Shown piece by piece: positions 24,341 to 37,746 of a DNA stretch of 64,000 nt; positions within the stretch are counted from its first letter, which is position 1; the number at the start of each line of letters is the position of its first letter. Origin of the DNA: Warburgia ugandensis. Lineage: Eukaryota; Streptophyta; Magnoliopsida; Canellales; Canellaceae. The notes beneath the pieces are model-generated. The model was not told the DNA's origin. It made no database searches and worked only from the letters and a program-made list of their open reading frames with translations. The stretch lies in assembly GCA_035236585.1 (NCBI GenBank), contig CP141135.1:74563057-74627056 (forward strand). Reading direction: 5' to 3'. The position numbers and the translations under genes were made by a program.

Positions 24341-25016
24341 CTACAGGCAAGCCAATATTTAATATTGCTGCTAACATCTACAGATTCTAGATGCCCAGCA
24401 CTCAAATCCAAAGCTCAAATTTGATTATGTGGCATGTCATTGACAGATTGATTCCTGAAGTCTCTGCTGCATAGATGAGTACAATCAGGCAGGATAATTT
24501 TATTCTTTTTCGTGCATTCTTATAAGAAGAGAGAAAACAAAAGGACAGCCACCCACCCACCCCCTGGATCATTCAAATGCAACTTTCATGTTCAACTTTA
24601 GGCAGCCAGAACCTAGTTGGATTTGGTTGTATGATCAGAACCTGTTGGTTTTGGTTAGACTATGGACTTAGTGTTATTCCTTTCCCATGATGTTGAAGTC
24701 TTAGGGGAGAAAAGTGGGTATTCTGATTCCGCTGCTCTTTCAGTCTTTTTCTCTAGTTGTATAAGGATCAGTCTAAGGCTCCTTAAATCTTCATTGATGC
24801 AACTTAAGAAACTCATAATGATAGGAGAGATATGGATATTTCAGATAAGCTAATCATAGAGATGATGCTCTTGCCAGTGAAGAAGTGAGCACTCCAGTCT
24901 TGAGAATCACAAGCTTTTCCTTCGATCTTTCAAATTAGTTGTTGATGACAATCACACTCCTATGTTTAAGGAGGATGAGAAGCTTGAAGCCGACAATCAT
25001 GGTTCTGTTCCTGTAA

Positions 25017-25137
25017 ATGTAATATAGGACGGTTCATCTGGAACCGTCCTATATTACACTTACATTACAATTGTAATATAAAACCATCTTATATAATTAA
25101 AATATAGGACGGTTATAAGTAACCGTCCTATATTACA
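25017..25137. repeat. Palindrome array, middle
   Basis: Two clear GACGGTT...AACCGTC palindromes (25021-25061 and 25101-25137) flank a decayed one. The array sits just past the 3' end of the dUTPase fragment. Confidence 0.85.
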
Positions 25138-25237
25138 TTTGATAGAAGTCCTCCAATGAATCATCCTTCCAAATAAAGACGAAAAAAACAAAAGAGCCAA
25201 CATAGACGATTAAGTAAACCCCTACATGGACGACTAC

Positions 25238-25882
25238 TCAGACTCTTGTAGATCTAAATCCTCCCATGCCTCTCGCCGTAGCATCAAGATCTTCAACTTC
25301 CAAAACCTTGAGCGTCATTATCCTCTCAATGATCAACTGAGCAATCCGATCTCCTTGCTTCACTTCAAAATCAACATCAGAATGGTTGAACAAAATCACG
25401 CCCACTGAACCTCTGTAATCGGCGTCAATCATGCCTGCACCTATGTCGATCGAATGCTTCCAAGCCAAACCAGATCTTGATGCTGCAAATAACAAGCCCG
25501 TCCATGAGTATATCATCAAACGCATCAAAAGGTTTTCTATTTCGAGCACATACCTATACGAGCATGGGTTCCTTCGGGTATTCCTATGCTTAAATCGGTA
25601 GGAACAAGGGCTTTTCCTTTGGCGGGAATGGTTGTTGACGTAGAACTGGAAAATAAACAAACGATGGAAGATTGAGATGGGCATTGCTCAAAATCACTGA
25701 TACCTAGATGGATTGAAGCATACATTACCTTGAAAGATCATATCCTGCTGAGAGAGGAGAACCTTTTGAAGGCAAACTAGCAAAGAGCCTTTTTACCCTC
25801 AAAAGAAAGAGAAGGTTTGGAGAACCTATGGATACACCATTTTGGTTGGTTTTCTAAAGTTTTGGGAGGGGTTCGTTGTTTC
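25238..25882 (-). pseudogene. Broken, intron-containing dUTPase gene fragment
   Basis: Minus strand. Three exon-like pieces match plant deoxyuridine triphosphatase in order. The first (about 25882-25729) has NEPLPKL, RVKRL and LPSKGSPLSAGYDLS (motif I). The second (25645-25554) has [20 protein letters not shown]. The third (25482-25238) has [24 protein letters not shown] (motif III) and GDRIAQLI (motif IV). Both introns keep GT-AG ends, so this is a DNA-level copy, not a retrocopy. Lesions: in-frame TGA and TAG (25854-25856) in exon 1, loss of about two codons before LPSKG, and a damaged glycine-rich motif V (GGFRSTR where GGFGSTG is usual). An intact dUTPase removes dUTP and supplies dUMP for thymidylate synthesis. 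The copy lies inside the hAT-like unit between two palindrome arrays, which suggests transposon capture. Confidence 0.85.
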
Positions 25883-26106
25883 AGGGCTTGTGATTTGATC
25901 TTGTTTTCCCATTTTTTATTGAAAGCACTGAGAATTCAGGGAAAGAAGGGGACGAGTGGAAAATTAAGGCAAGAAGAGAGCCTTTAATAAAGGGAAAATG
26001 CATTGAAAAGGTCGCTGAAATTTGGGCATCATTTCTTCCCGCAATATTTAGAACGTTTTTCATTTGAAAGGGGGAGAAAGTGAATCCACTTCAGCAGAAA
26101 GTAACA

Positions 26107-26276
26107 TGTAATATTACAGGACTAATTGTAATATAAGACGGTTCCAGATGAACCGTCTTATATTACATTCACAGATGTAATATAAGACGGTTCCAGATGA
26201 ACCGTCCTATATTACATTCATAGTTGTAATATAAGACGGTTCCAGATGGTTTTTGAAGAAGAACCATCTTATAGTT
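26107..26276. repeat. Palindrome array, right
   Basis: Two near-perfect hairpins share the arm GTAATATAAGACGGTTC, followed by a third, half-decayed one. It flanks the 5' side of the dUTPase fragment. Confidence 0.85.
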
Positions 26277-26501
26277 TAACCACAAGTTAGATGGGTCAAC
26301 ACGATGAATAAATAGGCCACGTGTTAAACAGGTCGACACAATGGGTCACATTGATTGACCCTAACACGACACCATTTTTGGTGTGTCATTTTCGGGTCAA
26401 CCCAAAAATGACACGAACACGATAAGACTCAACCCAAACCCGCTAAATTCGTGTCGGGTTCAGGTCGTGTTATCGTGTCGTGTCATATTTTGCCACCCCT
26501 A

Positions 26502-26990
26502 AAATCACTGCGTTGGTTTTTAAACAACTAGCTCTGCCAACACACTTGACTACTCAAATTATGTATAGCTAATTGAGGAGGGTGTGAAGCAGTTGATTTG
26601 GTTAGGATCTAACTGGTAAGTAGCAATATAAGTTTGAAAGAGATGATGAACTATTTAGGTTAGTATAATCTAAAAAGCTACTTCTCTTAAAGAAATTCAA
26701 GATAAAAAATAAAAAAAAATCAGCTTAATTTGCCTTAGGGTTAGATTAATTGTGAGTCCTTTGAATGTAGGTTGTACAATTTAGTTTAAGCTTCTCCAAT
26801 CTAGTTTATAAAAAAGAAAAGAGAGTACTCTTTCATTTTATACAATGAATATCTTTCATTGTAGGTAAAGTTGAGTCATATATTGCACCACATGTTAGTG
26901 TATGCATGATCGTCAAACTTTGAACCCAAATTTAACATTTGTAGATCTTGAGTTGAATGCACTATTAAGCAAGGGTTAAGAAATCCTATC
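26502..26990. other. Degenerate AT-rich DNA before the retrotransposon nest
   Basis: No recognisable coding piece. It may be the decayed 5' part of the Athila-like element whose gag becomes readable from about 26991. Confidence 0.35.
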
Positions 26991-27772
26991 TATTTAGATA
27001 ACCTTGAAAAGGAGAAGGAAGTTGTAGAAATCAAGGCTCTTAGAGATTACTATGCTCCAGTTCAATGGAATATCCCTTGATGCATAGTGCTATCTATAAC
27101 CCTTGCAGATTATTTCGAGTCAAAACTTGGAGTGATTCAACTACTTCATTCACTTTATGGTCTAGACAAAGAGGACCCTTATCATTATGCAAATGAATTC
27201 CTTGAAATTTGTGCAACATTTAAGTATTGTAATTTCTCAGATGGTTCAATTTGATTGCAGATATTTTCCTTCTCTTTAAAGGATAAAGCGAAGGTATGAC
27301 TAAACTCTTTAGAGGTAGGTTCTATCACTTCTTAAGAGCAATTATCTATGAATTTTTTAATAAAATTTTCCCATCCACAAGACCAATGTCCCCAGAAGGA
27401 AAATTATAAACTTTCAATAGAAAGAGGTGAGCATTTTTACAAGTGTTGGGAAAGGTTTCAGGATATATTGCTCAAATGGCCTTGCCATAACCTTGAGAAG
27501 TGGCAACATGTGTAGTATTTCTATGAAGGTTTGAGTCCACAAAATCAACATATGATAGATGCCCTGGTGGGGCATTCACAACCAACAGTGATGCTGAGGC
27601 CTAGAATTTTTTTGAGACCCTCTCTGAGAACTCCTAACAATGGGATTATTTCACTATAATGGAAAAAAATTCAAAATCTCAGGAGAAAGGTGGTTTATAT
27701 GAGATAGGGGCCACTCCAAACCTACACGATAAGATAGACATGTTGGCCCATAAAGTTGATAAAATATATAGC
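26991..27772 (+). mobile_element. Athila-like gag remnant, part 1
   Basis: Broken frames give the retrotransposon gag domain: a PSL.LKDKAK-like run near 27270-27295, a stretch like FPIHKTNVPR.KIINFQ near 27370-27420, and CWERFQDILLKWP-like and FYEGL.PQNQ-like pieces near 27450-27550. EFFETLSENS-like and LAHKVDK-like pieces end at 27770. This layout is that of the Athila/Tat branch of Ty3-gypsy. The gag is cut at 27772 by the insertion of the element at 27773-43424 and resumes at 43425. Confidence 0.7.
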
Positions 27773-29467
27773 TGTAATATCCTCACATTTTAAATAATAA
27801 ATAAAATAAAATTTTATGTATAGAAATTGGTCCTAAAAACTCAAAAACAAAAAAGTACACATTGATGGGAATTGAACGGTATAAAGAATGTCGGAAAAGG
27901 AGTTCGGATGAGTGAGTTATAACCATTTTAAGTGTAAGGGTAAATTGGTTGCCAAGGACGTTAATTAAAGGGAGTAGTTTTGATAATGACACCCCTTTTC
28001 CATTTCCATTAGAGTTCTAATGGAGGAAGGTACTGATCTACCTTCCATTCGGAAAAATTGGGACTTAGCCTATTAAATACAAGTTTTCCCTTCCATTCCC
28101 ACGCCAAACAATCAGAGGAGAACCCTTGTTTTTTCCTGTGCAAGCCGCGAAAACGAGTTGAAGTTTGCACACACTAGAGGGCTCTAATCTCCTATCTCCA
28201 GCTCTAATCAAGTAAGTTACACATTTTAACTTGTTATTTACCTTGTTTTTCAACTTTCCCCTCATAGATCTGGGCTAGATCTGATCAGAATGGCTGTTGG
28301 ATGGCCTATGGATTCAAAACTATGGAGCATGGTTAGACCCATGTTAAGAACACCTCAAATGAGAAATTTAAGCCTTTCATTGTGATCTTTGGATCCAAAA
28401 ACCCTAGGAATGGCGAAAACAGATAAAAAATCGAAGCTTCTAAGGCTCCGATCAAGCTAAAATAAGGTGGATGGCTTGGGTTCATCGTCCCCGATGGGCA
28501 ATGAGCCCAAGATGCCCACCGGGATGCACAGACAAAGACGTGCGCATGCGGGTGCTCCATCACATGCGTGCATATCGCATGGGGGCACGGGACACTCTTG
28601 CGCACTGTCCTGGACGTCTGGAACGCGCTGGGCATCTTGGGTGCGCAGTGCGCTGGTGTAAGCTAGTGCAAACCGCACCGCCCGTATAAGTCAGTGCACG
28701 CGTACCTACCCCTATAAATTAATATATTAATTTATAAAGTATTTTCACAAAAAACTTGATTTTGGGAGCTACAGAGGTCCAAATCACGAGCAAAAATATC
28801 CGTTGCGATCATATTGATGATGTGGACCTAGATTTAGCTTGAAAACCTACATTTGACTACTTTTAAATTAGTTAAATTATAAAATATTAATTAATAACTT
28901 AGAACCAACTGATCAAAAGGTGATTATGCCTCAAGACTTGAACAATGAGATAAAGTATGATAATAAATAAGGGTTCTAAGGGGCATATTAGCGTGACTAC
29001 TCTAGAAACTGATCTAGACCATTGGTCTGAACCAGATCTTGGGAAATTATTGATCTGAGGATGATCTGACCGTCAGATTAAAGTATAAATGTTAAATACA
29101 CAGAAAAACAAACAGATAGACATGAGATAAGACTAAATTAAGAACCAAATCATAATTAGAAATCTTAGACGATGATCCTGTAATAACTTACATTTTTATA
29201 TAATATATATATATATATATTTCTTGCATGGAATTGACATCAAAAAGCTAAATGCCCTAATGGCTATAGAATGAATAAGCAAAACTCTAGAACTAGAGTT
29301 CAAGTCTTCAAAGATAACCTTTTTGGAGAAATTCCCTACTCAAAGCCAGGAAGTGTCAGATGAGGATAACTAACAAATTAGATAGGATAGGTAGGAGATA
29401 TGATAGGAAAGAAGAAAGTCAAATGAAATTGGGATAAGAAGGGGAGAAGAAGAGGAATGTGTGAAAC

Positions 29468-29493
29468 AGAGAGAGAGAGAGAGAGAGAGAGAG
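29468..29493. repeat. (GA)n microsatellite
   Basis: Thirteen GA units followed by a GGA run. This is the counterpart of the much longer CT tract at 4970-5046. Confidence 0.9.
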
Positions 29494-31270
29494 CAGAAGG
29501 AGGAGGAGGAGGAGGTTGCACCAAGGATCAGCCATACCATGCATCTTTGGAAAAGAAGACTGTAGAAGAACGATCTCGTCTATGAGGTAGGGGATTGTGG
29601 TTTAGGAACTAATCTAAGCTAGTTGGATTTCTAAAATATGCGGAGTTTTATTTCATGTGTTTTGAATTGATAAAGGCATTTTCATGTATAATCTAGAGCA
29701 AATAATACATGATTACATTGCTTATGTTTTTTTCAAACCACATGCATAACAATGAATGTATGTGATTTTAGTTCCATTTTATCCATTGTAGTGTGCACGA
29801 TTAACAATCACCTGATTAAAGGCTCTATCTTAATATACAAGCTTTAATATGTAGTTTGATAGGGTGTGAGGCCCTTACTCCATGAAGAATGAATGGGTAT
29901 GTTTGAAGCATAGTATGACTTGAGTTTGATTTGGTAATGATTTTGTGCTGAGTTAAGCATGTGCATTTATAGTTTTTATTTGGATTTAGTATGCTACTAT
30001 TATAGTTTAGGTTGAATTGTGATTGTGATTTATAGATTGAATTCGTTAGTCTTGGTTTGAATCCAACTGCAAATAGCTTAACTTTACACATGCATTTATA
30101 TAGTTGTGTAACACAAGTGTCCTATAGTTTAAATCATGAGATCTTAGGTTGGCTAATAATAAAACATGCATGACATCATCACTTGGGTAGCGTGATTTCA
30201 ACCAAACGCTTGATACTTTGCATGCACTTAGCTAGAATACATGCATACGATGCATCTTAAATGATATAACCAACTTAAGGGCATCAAAGAAATTGTCAGC
30301 ATGCATGGCGTCTAAGGAGTTGGACAGAGTGATTAGCATCTAATTTGGGTGGTATGGTGATGCGCACTACCTACCACTTAAATTGAATTCCTGTTGCTTG
30401 GTGTATGGAGAGTAGGCATGGCGCTTGGCACTGGGTTATCATGCTTGGCTTCCAACACAAGGGCTGGCATTCAGCACTTGGCAGCATGTTTAGTATGCAG
30501 CACATAAATTCTTTACCCTAGTATGCTGCACACAGATTTTAGGCAAAGTAAGCATTGCTCTGTCTTTGGGTATGGATATATTTCATAGGATGCATCCTAG
30601 TTGTAGTTGAGTTCTGTTTTTTTAGAGATCCAACCGTTATTGCATAATACATCTAAGCGGCATGCAAGAATGCTTGCAAACATTGGGCCATATTTTTCTA
30701 GTGTTATGAAAAATCAAACTCGTACCATCCTATTGATCCATCTCAACCTTATATCTAAGCATAGTTTTCATTATATGCAAATATTTTAAGGAGCGCATGA
30801 GATTTATGGATAGATGAATTTAAGTTTGTTCCATCCTAAAGTGGCGCATCTTTGCTAAATATGTTAAATATATATATATATATATATATAATTCAACCAT
30901 TAATCTTTTGAAAGAGGCCCACCCTTCCTAAGTGGATCAAGTCGATCTTGGTCATTGATCCCTTTAATAAGTGTCACACAATATTAGATTGATCCTCTAT
31001 GGAGTTGTCATGCTTTAGATGCTTATAGATGTGTCATGTGACATTTGTTTCATGATTTAAAAATATCGTGAGCACATTCAAATCATGCTCACTACTGATA
31101 GAATTGTGTAAGTACTATGTACATATTTGAATCATTGATCTAGATACAACATACAATTGTTGACACCTCACGCATGGGTGACAAGCTTAATACCCAATAC
31201 TTAAGAGATGCACATTACACCACATGAGTATTAGCTTAAGCACCCAACTACCAATCATTGTGTACATTAG

Positions 31271-31428
31271 GCACCACAAAACTATCACTTGTGCACTGAT
31301 GAGGGTAAACTCTAAATGTGCATACATCCTTAATTTCACACAATAATGCACACCACAAAACTATCACTTGTGCACTGATGAGGGTAAACTCTAAATGTGC
31401 GTACATCCTTAATTTCACACAGTAATGC
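31271..31428. repeat. Tandem duplication, 2 x 79 bp
   Basis: CACCACAAAACTATCACTTG recurs at 31272 and 31351 with near-identical sequence to TAATGC. The differences are only a few (gtgcatac/gtgcgtac, acaataatgc/acagtaatgc). Confidence 0.92.
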
Positions 31429-31945
31429 ATGAATACTTTGATCATCCTCTTATTTAGTGCATATTCTCCTTAAATTTAATCTAATGAGGAAACATGGCTT
31501 GTGAATGGAAAAGTTTGTGAATATTTATTATGATGTATTGAGCAATGCAAAACGATTTGATAAATGAAAATTAGGCAACTCAAAAGAGTTGTGCCTAGCC
31601 TAAAATTAGGCGACTCATGTGAGTTGGGCCTAGACTGGGGAAAAATATAAGCCTCATATGGTTGCTATGCTAAGAAGATTAGTTGGCCACTGACTTCTGA
31701 AAGTTGATACCTGCCCTAAGAGGCCTATTGTAGAGAGTATTGTATCATGGGAAGACTACTCTCTTGTGATCCAGTGCCCCCATGAGGACTGGTGTAGCTC
31801 GTGTGGTATCCACGGCCGAACGTAGTTGGATGTGAGTCCTTTACTTGCATAGTATGCCATATAGTTATCAGACATGGACAGACATGTTGGTCATCCTCGA
31901 GGATATTTGACCATTGCCCAGATGGGTTTGTGGTAGGACACTACT

Positions 31946-32543
31946 TGTGAAGCCTTGGCCGATGAGGGCGGGCCAAGAGGGCTGGCAGGCTTCTAAGCAA
32001 GGTGAAAGACTGAGAGTTAGTCCCACATCGCTAGGGGGAAAGTTACTGGGCTCTTGATAAGAGTGATGAGGACTTTCCTTGCAACGAGGCCTTTTCCCTG
32101 AGCAACTAGGGAAGAACAAAACCGTGCGGGGTGTATGGGCACTCCGGCACGGACAATATCGTTGCAGGGTGTGGGCCCTCGGGCTGTTACAAGTGGTATC
32201 AGAGCGAACATTAGAGCCGGTGTGGGTGGCTAGCCGCACGTGGGCGCTCGTGTGTGGTAAGACACGCGGGGACGCGTGTCCCCTAAGGGGGAGAGGTTGT
32301 GAAGCCTTGGCCGATGAGGGCGGGCCAAGAGGGCTGGCAGGCTTCTAAGCAAGGTGAAAGACTGAGAGTTAGTCCCACATCGCTAGGGGGAAAGTTACTG
32401 GGCTCTTGATAAGAGTGATGAGGACTTTCCTTGCAACGAGGCCTTTTCCCTGAGCAACTAGGGAAGAACAAAACCGTGCGGGGTGTATGGGCACTCCGGC
32501 ACGGACAATATCGTTGCAGGGTGTGGGCCCTCGGGCTGTTACA
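31946..32543 (+). mobile_element. Young TRIM (miniature LTR retrotransposon) with identical 246-bp LTRs
   Basis: Two direct repeats, 31946-32191 and 32298-32543, each 246 bp, start TGTGAAGCCTTGG and end GGGCTGTTACA. I see no difference between them. The 106-bp interior opens two bases after LTR 1 with TGGTATCAGAGC (32194-32205), the classic initiator-tRNA-Met primer site, and closes with AAGGGGGAGAGG (32285-32296), a polypurine tract. A perfect 5-bp target duplication ctact flanks the element (31941-31945, 32544-32548). It codes for nothing and needs enzymes of another element. Identical LTRs imply recent insertion. The LTR contains the AGTCCCACATCG phrase common in plant TRIM LTRs. It is distinct from Cassandra because it has no 5S segment. 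Confidence 0.95.
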
Positions 32544-34636
32544 CTACTACACAGTGATATAATAGATTTTGATATGTCATTATTTGATAAGTCCGAAAGA
32601 GTGTGTTTGTATGATATTTAAAGGATATATAAGAATTTATTGGAAACACTAGATTTTTATAAAGGTATGTATGTTGTATAATATTCATATCACACTTATG
32701 ATTGAACAATTAAATTGTTTGCACTACTTAATTTTTTTGCCAACATTGTTGTCGTGGTTTTCAAATGGTTGGTTTAGGCATTTTTCCTATTGAGTCGTAC
32801 TCACCCTTAAAAAACATTTCAGGTGAAGCGCAAGAGGATTAAGCAGTTGACTTGACCAAAGTAACTAAGGAGAATAAGAAGAGAAGTATGGATAAGTAGT
32901 TAGTAGACATTTTATTTGTCATCTTTCATTTTGAAATAATGAACACTTGAGGATGAATGTAATAAGACAGGCGACATTGATATTTTTAATCTGAACCTTA
33001 ATTTGAACCTAAATTACTTATTGTTTGGGCTGTGACCAAGGGATCCTGTAATGGTATGTTTTATTTCTGCCATTATATGTGAAGGTTTTAATGTGACACC
33101 GGGTTAAAGGTGGAATTGAGAAAAATAAGTACATAATATATATATTTTAAAAATCCTGCAGGAAAGTTTTAAATTTTCAAATTTTATTTCAAAGATCCTT
33201 TTCTAAAACCCGGGTCACCACATATCCAATGGTTGGATCATCATAGATTCCATTATAATATAATAAATAATACAAAATAGTATTGTGGTACTGACAGGTA
33301 TATCTGAACATACAAGCTAAAAAGATTATATGCTTGAGTTGGGTGATCTGACATTGAGGTAGGTGACGACATTTAATGTTTTGTTTTGATTTTAAAACCT
33401 TGCATTATCATAACATCATGAGTGATTGTGATTTAAATTGCACTTATTATTAGTCAATGATGTTGTGAGATTTAGAGTTTTATACTATGATCGCTCTTTG
33501 ATTTCAATCATGTATTGAATGTATTTATGACTAATGGTTTCATGAGATTGATATTACCTAATTATGCATAAATAGAAATGATCTTCCTTATTGCATCACT
33601 GAAACTGATGGGTTTTCATGAGAAAGGAAAGTGGAGGCTTGGTAGTTGGTCCTGTTAGAGGCTAACCCTGGGATGAGGGGCGTGCCTTAGGGATTGTGAG
33701 CCACGAGTGCTCTTGGCTTTTTTACATACATGATTTTCGTGTTTTGTGTTTTATGACGGGTGCTCTCACCCGGTGGATGTCATGCTAGGAGGGAGAGGGC
33801 CAACCACCCACCCTCCGAGATTTGTGATGTGATATGATAGGCACCTGCTCGCAGATGGCTTTCGGTAGGGGTTGGTAACATGGATAGTCCACACTACCGG
33901 TCCAAGCCTTTCCATGGGGACGGACGTTAAGTCTCCCGTTATGGTGTCGACCGAGAGCGGCGGTGGTTGAGACCCTAGAGGGTTGCCACTGCGGCATGCG
34001 ATCCATACTCTTATTTTGTGTGCTTGCATGATGAGCATTGAGATGTGATGGTATGCTTGGGTGTGATGACACTCAAAGGTTTGATATGAGTACTCATGAT
34101 CTGTGATGCGAGTGTATTGGACACTCATGGGACCCACGTACCTTGGGGGTACCCTGTTATTATTGTATGCTCATTTACATGAGATCATATCATATTTTAA
34201 ATCCATTAGAAGCATGTTTTATCATTTATGATGTTTTGAGATTTTATTAGCATTGCTTAAAATAATTATATTCTTGTAGAAAATTGCTTTACTCATTGTA
34301 TCAATATGATCATTCGATTTTGTATCATTGATATACATTAAATGTCTATGTACGTACCAAGCATTGCTTGCTGAGGCATTGTGTTATTGTTGCAATGCCT
34401 CAGATATTAAAGAAAGACAGGACATATGAGGAGATAGAAGAATAGTGATCGAGAAGTCTCATTGAGAGGTATGTTCTGGTTTCACAGGGACTGTGTATGT
34501 ATATATATGTTATTGGACTTGATTATACTATTATGGGAATGGGGCTGATGACTGGATGAGTCCTGGAATAGTAAATCTATTTTAAACATGTTTACTTGGA
34601 AAAAAAAAAGTATTGAAAAACCCAGGTCATCACAGT

Positions 34637-34651
34637 TGGTATCATAGTAAG
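34637..34651 (+). other. Primer-binding site of the gypsy element
   Basis: TGGTATCATAGTAAG lies two bases after the 5' LTR end. It is a slightly mutated form of TGGTATCAGAGC, complementary to the 3' end of initiator tRNA-Met. The unmutated form is in the TRIM at 32194. Confidence 0.85.
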
Positions 34652-35787
34652 TTCATCCACTCACAGCCAATCCCAAAAGTCGATGTGAAAGATGACAGTC
34701 CAAGGTGAGAATTAGGACTGGTAGGAGCTAAATGAGTAAATCATTTAGTAAATTACGAAACTAGAATAAAAACCATTTAATGATGCTGGGAGTTGAATTA
34801 GTAAGTGGAAGGATAGAGTGAAAATCATATATAGAGTTAAATCATATCATTAATAGACAATGATTCAAGTGGGAGACATGAATAGTCATGGAAAAAGAAA
34901 AATGATCAACTAAAGGAAAAGTAAATTCTTATGAGATTAGTGAAGCTCTTAAGGGTAAGAAATCACTACATAGCATGCATGAGTTAATGTCTCTAGCTGA
35001 GAATATTCGTGTTGATAGATGATTGCTAATGGAGAAAACGTACTGTGAATATAATATCTAATATGAGAATAGTCAGTATAACGCTTTAGAGAGTACAATG
35101 GTTAATGGTGAGTAAAGATTCAGAATAAAGATTGTGAATTAGTTCTCTGGGTGAAAACTTTACTATATAATAGAAGATATGTGTATATAAATTACTTTTA
35201 AGAATTCAAGTTATAACTTGGACTATGTTTATAAATTTTGAAAGAGTATAAAGGCTATTATAACTGCAATTGAACAAGATCAGTGATGGTTACAACAAAT
35301 GAGAACTTGAGAATTTTAAGGAAGTATTGTATTCATCTAAACTTGAAGTGGATTTAGTTGAGGAATAAATTATAGTATGAATGAAAATCATTGACAATTG
35401 ATGGAACAATATTTAATATTCCATAGATGAATTATTTAATCTATAAGTTGAAATTTATAAGTCCTTATGCAAAAAAAAATAAATTGATAACTAGACATTG
35501 GTGACAAGTTAATGTTATGAATTTTATTGGGATTTTAATTATGATGGGAAGTGCATAGCCCTGGAGGATGTGATAAATGTTTTATGAGAATAATTGATAA
35601 GTATTTATTATAATGTGGTCTAAAATGGCTAAGAAAGTCATTATGAAATATCAAGCACATTGGATGTGAGGTTCACGATTGTAAATGATTTGATAAATAT
35701 GACCAGGGAACATTAGATTTGTTAAAGGAAATGAAATAGTAGAAGTGAGAACACCTAAAATGTGATTACCAAAATTCTAATTATGAT

Positions 35788-37746
<1,959 letters not shown>

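Larger units (their letters stand above)
23962..26501. mobile_element. hAT-like non-autonomous element with captured dUTPase gene
   Basis: The left end reads TGGGCCTGGCAATTCGGGTT and the right end, reverse-complemented, TTAGGGGTGGCAAAATATGA. Both are followed by many GACACGAACACGACACG-type words pointing inwards, the (C/T)AGGGGTGGCAA terminus plus subterminal repeats common in plant hAT-like elements. Inside are three arrays of GACGGTTC palindromes and a degraded dUTPase gene, but no transposase that I can see, so it would depend on enzymes from elsewhere. I found no clear 8-bp target duplication (left acttgaaa, right aaatcact), so the exact ends and the superfamily are tentative. Confidence 0.6.
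29179..33222 (+). mobile_element. LTR inserted in the gypsy 5' LTR (probable solo LTR)
   Basis: The intact 3' LTR of the host element reads straight through GATGATCC|AATGG at 42012-42025, whereas here 4.04 kb intervene. The insert starts TGTAATAACTTACA and ends GGGTCACCACA, with left flank gatcc and right flank tatcc (target duplication with one change). Without the TRIM inside it the LTR is about 3.44 kb. No protein-coding, primer-site or internal region is seen, so it reads as a solo LTR. The first 2.5 kb is the same family as the inverted fragment at 3335-5340. Confidence 0.85.
27773..34634 (+). repeat. 5' LTR of the gypsy element, interrupted
   Basis: It consists of 27773-29178 plus 33228-34634, about 2.81 kb once the nested LTR at 29179-33222 and its duplicated target are discounted. 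That matches the 2795-bp 3' LTR. CCTATTAAATACAAG at about 28068, some 300 bases into the LTR and conserved in the 3' copy, is a plausible TATA region. Confidence 0.92.

Noticed and set aside
24850..25015. Possible second captured exon in the hAT-like unit (frames DDALASEEVSTPVL and FKEDEKLEADNHGSV)
   Set aside because: Two overlapping short frames broken by stops, no recognised family; too weak to list as a gene fragment.
28333..28689. Overlapping frames on both strands, repeated at 41207-41559
   Set aside because: GC-richer part of the gypsy LTR; the copies differ by frameshifts and no protein family fits.
31868..32471. Open frames in the TRIM region
   Set aside because: They lie in non-coding LTR sequence, and the duplicated frames are simply the two LTR copies.
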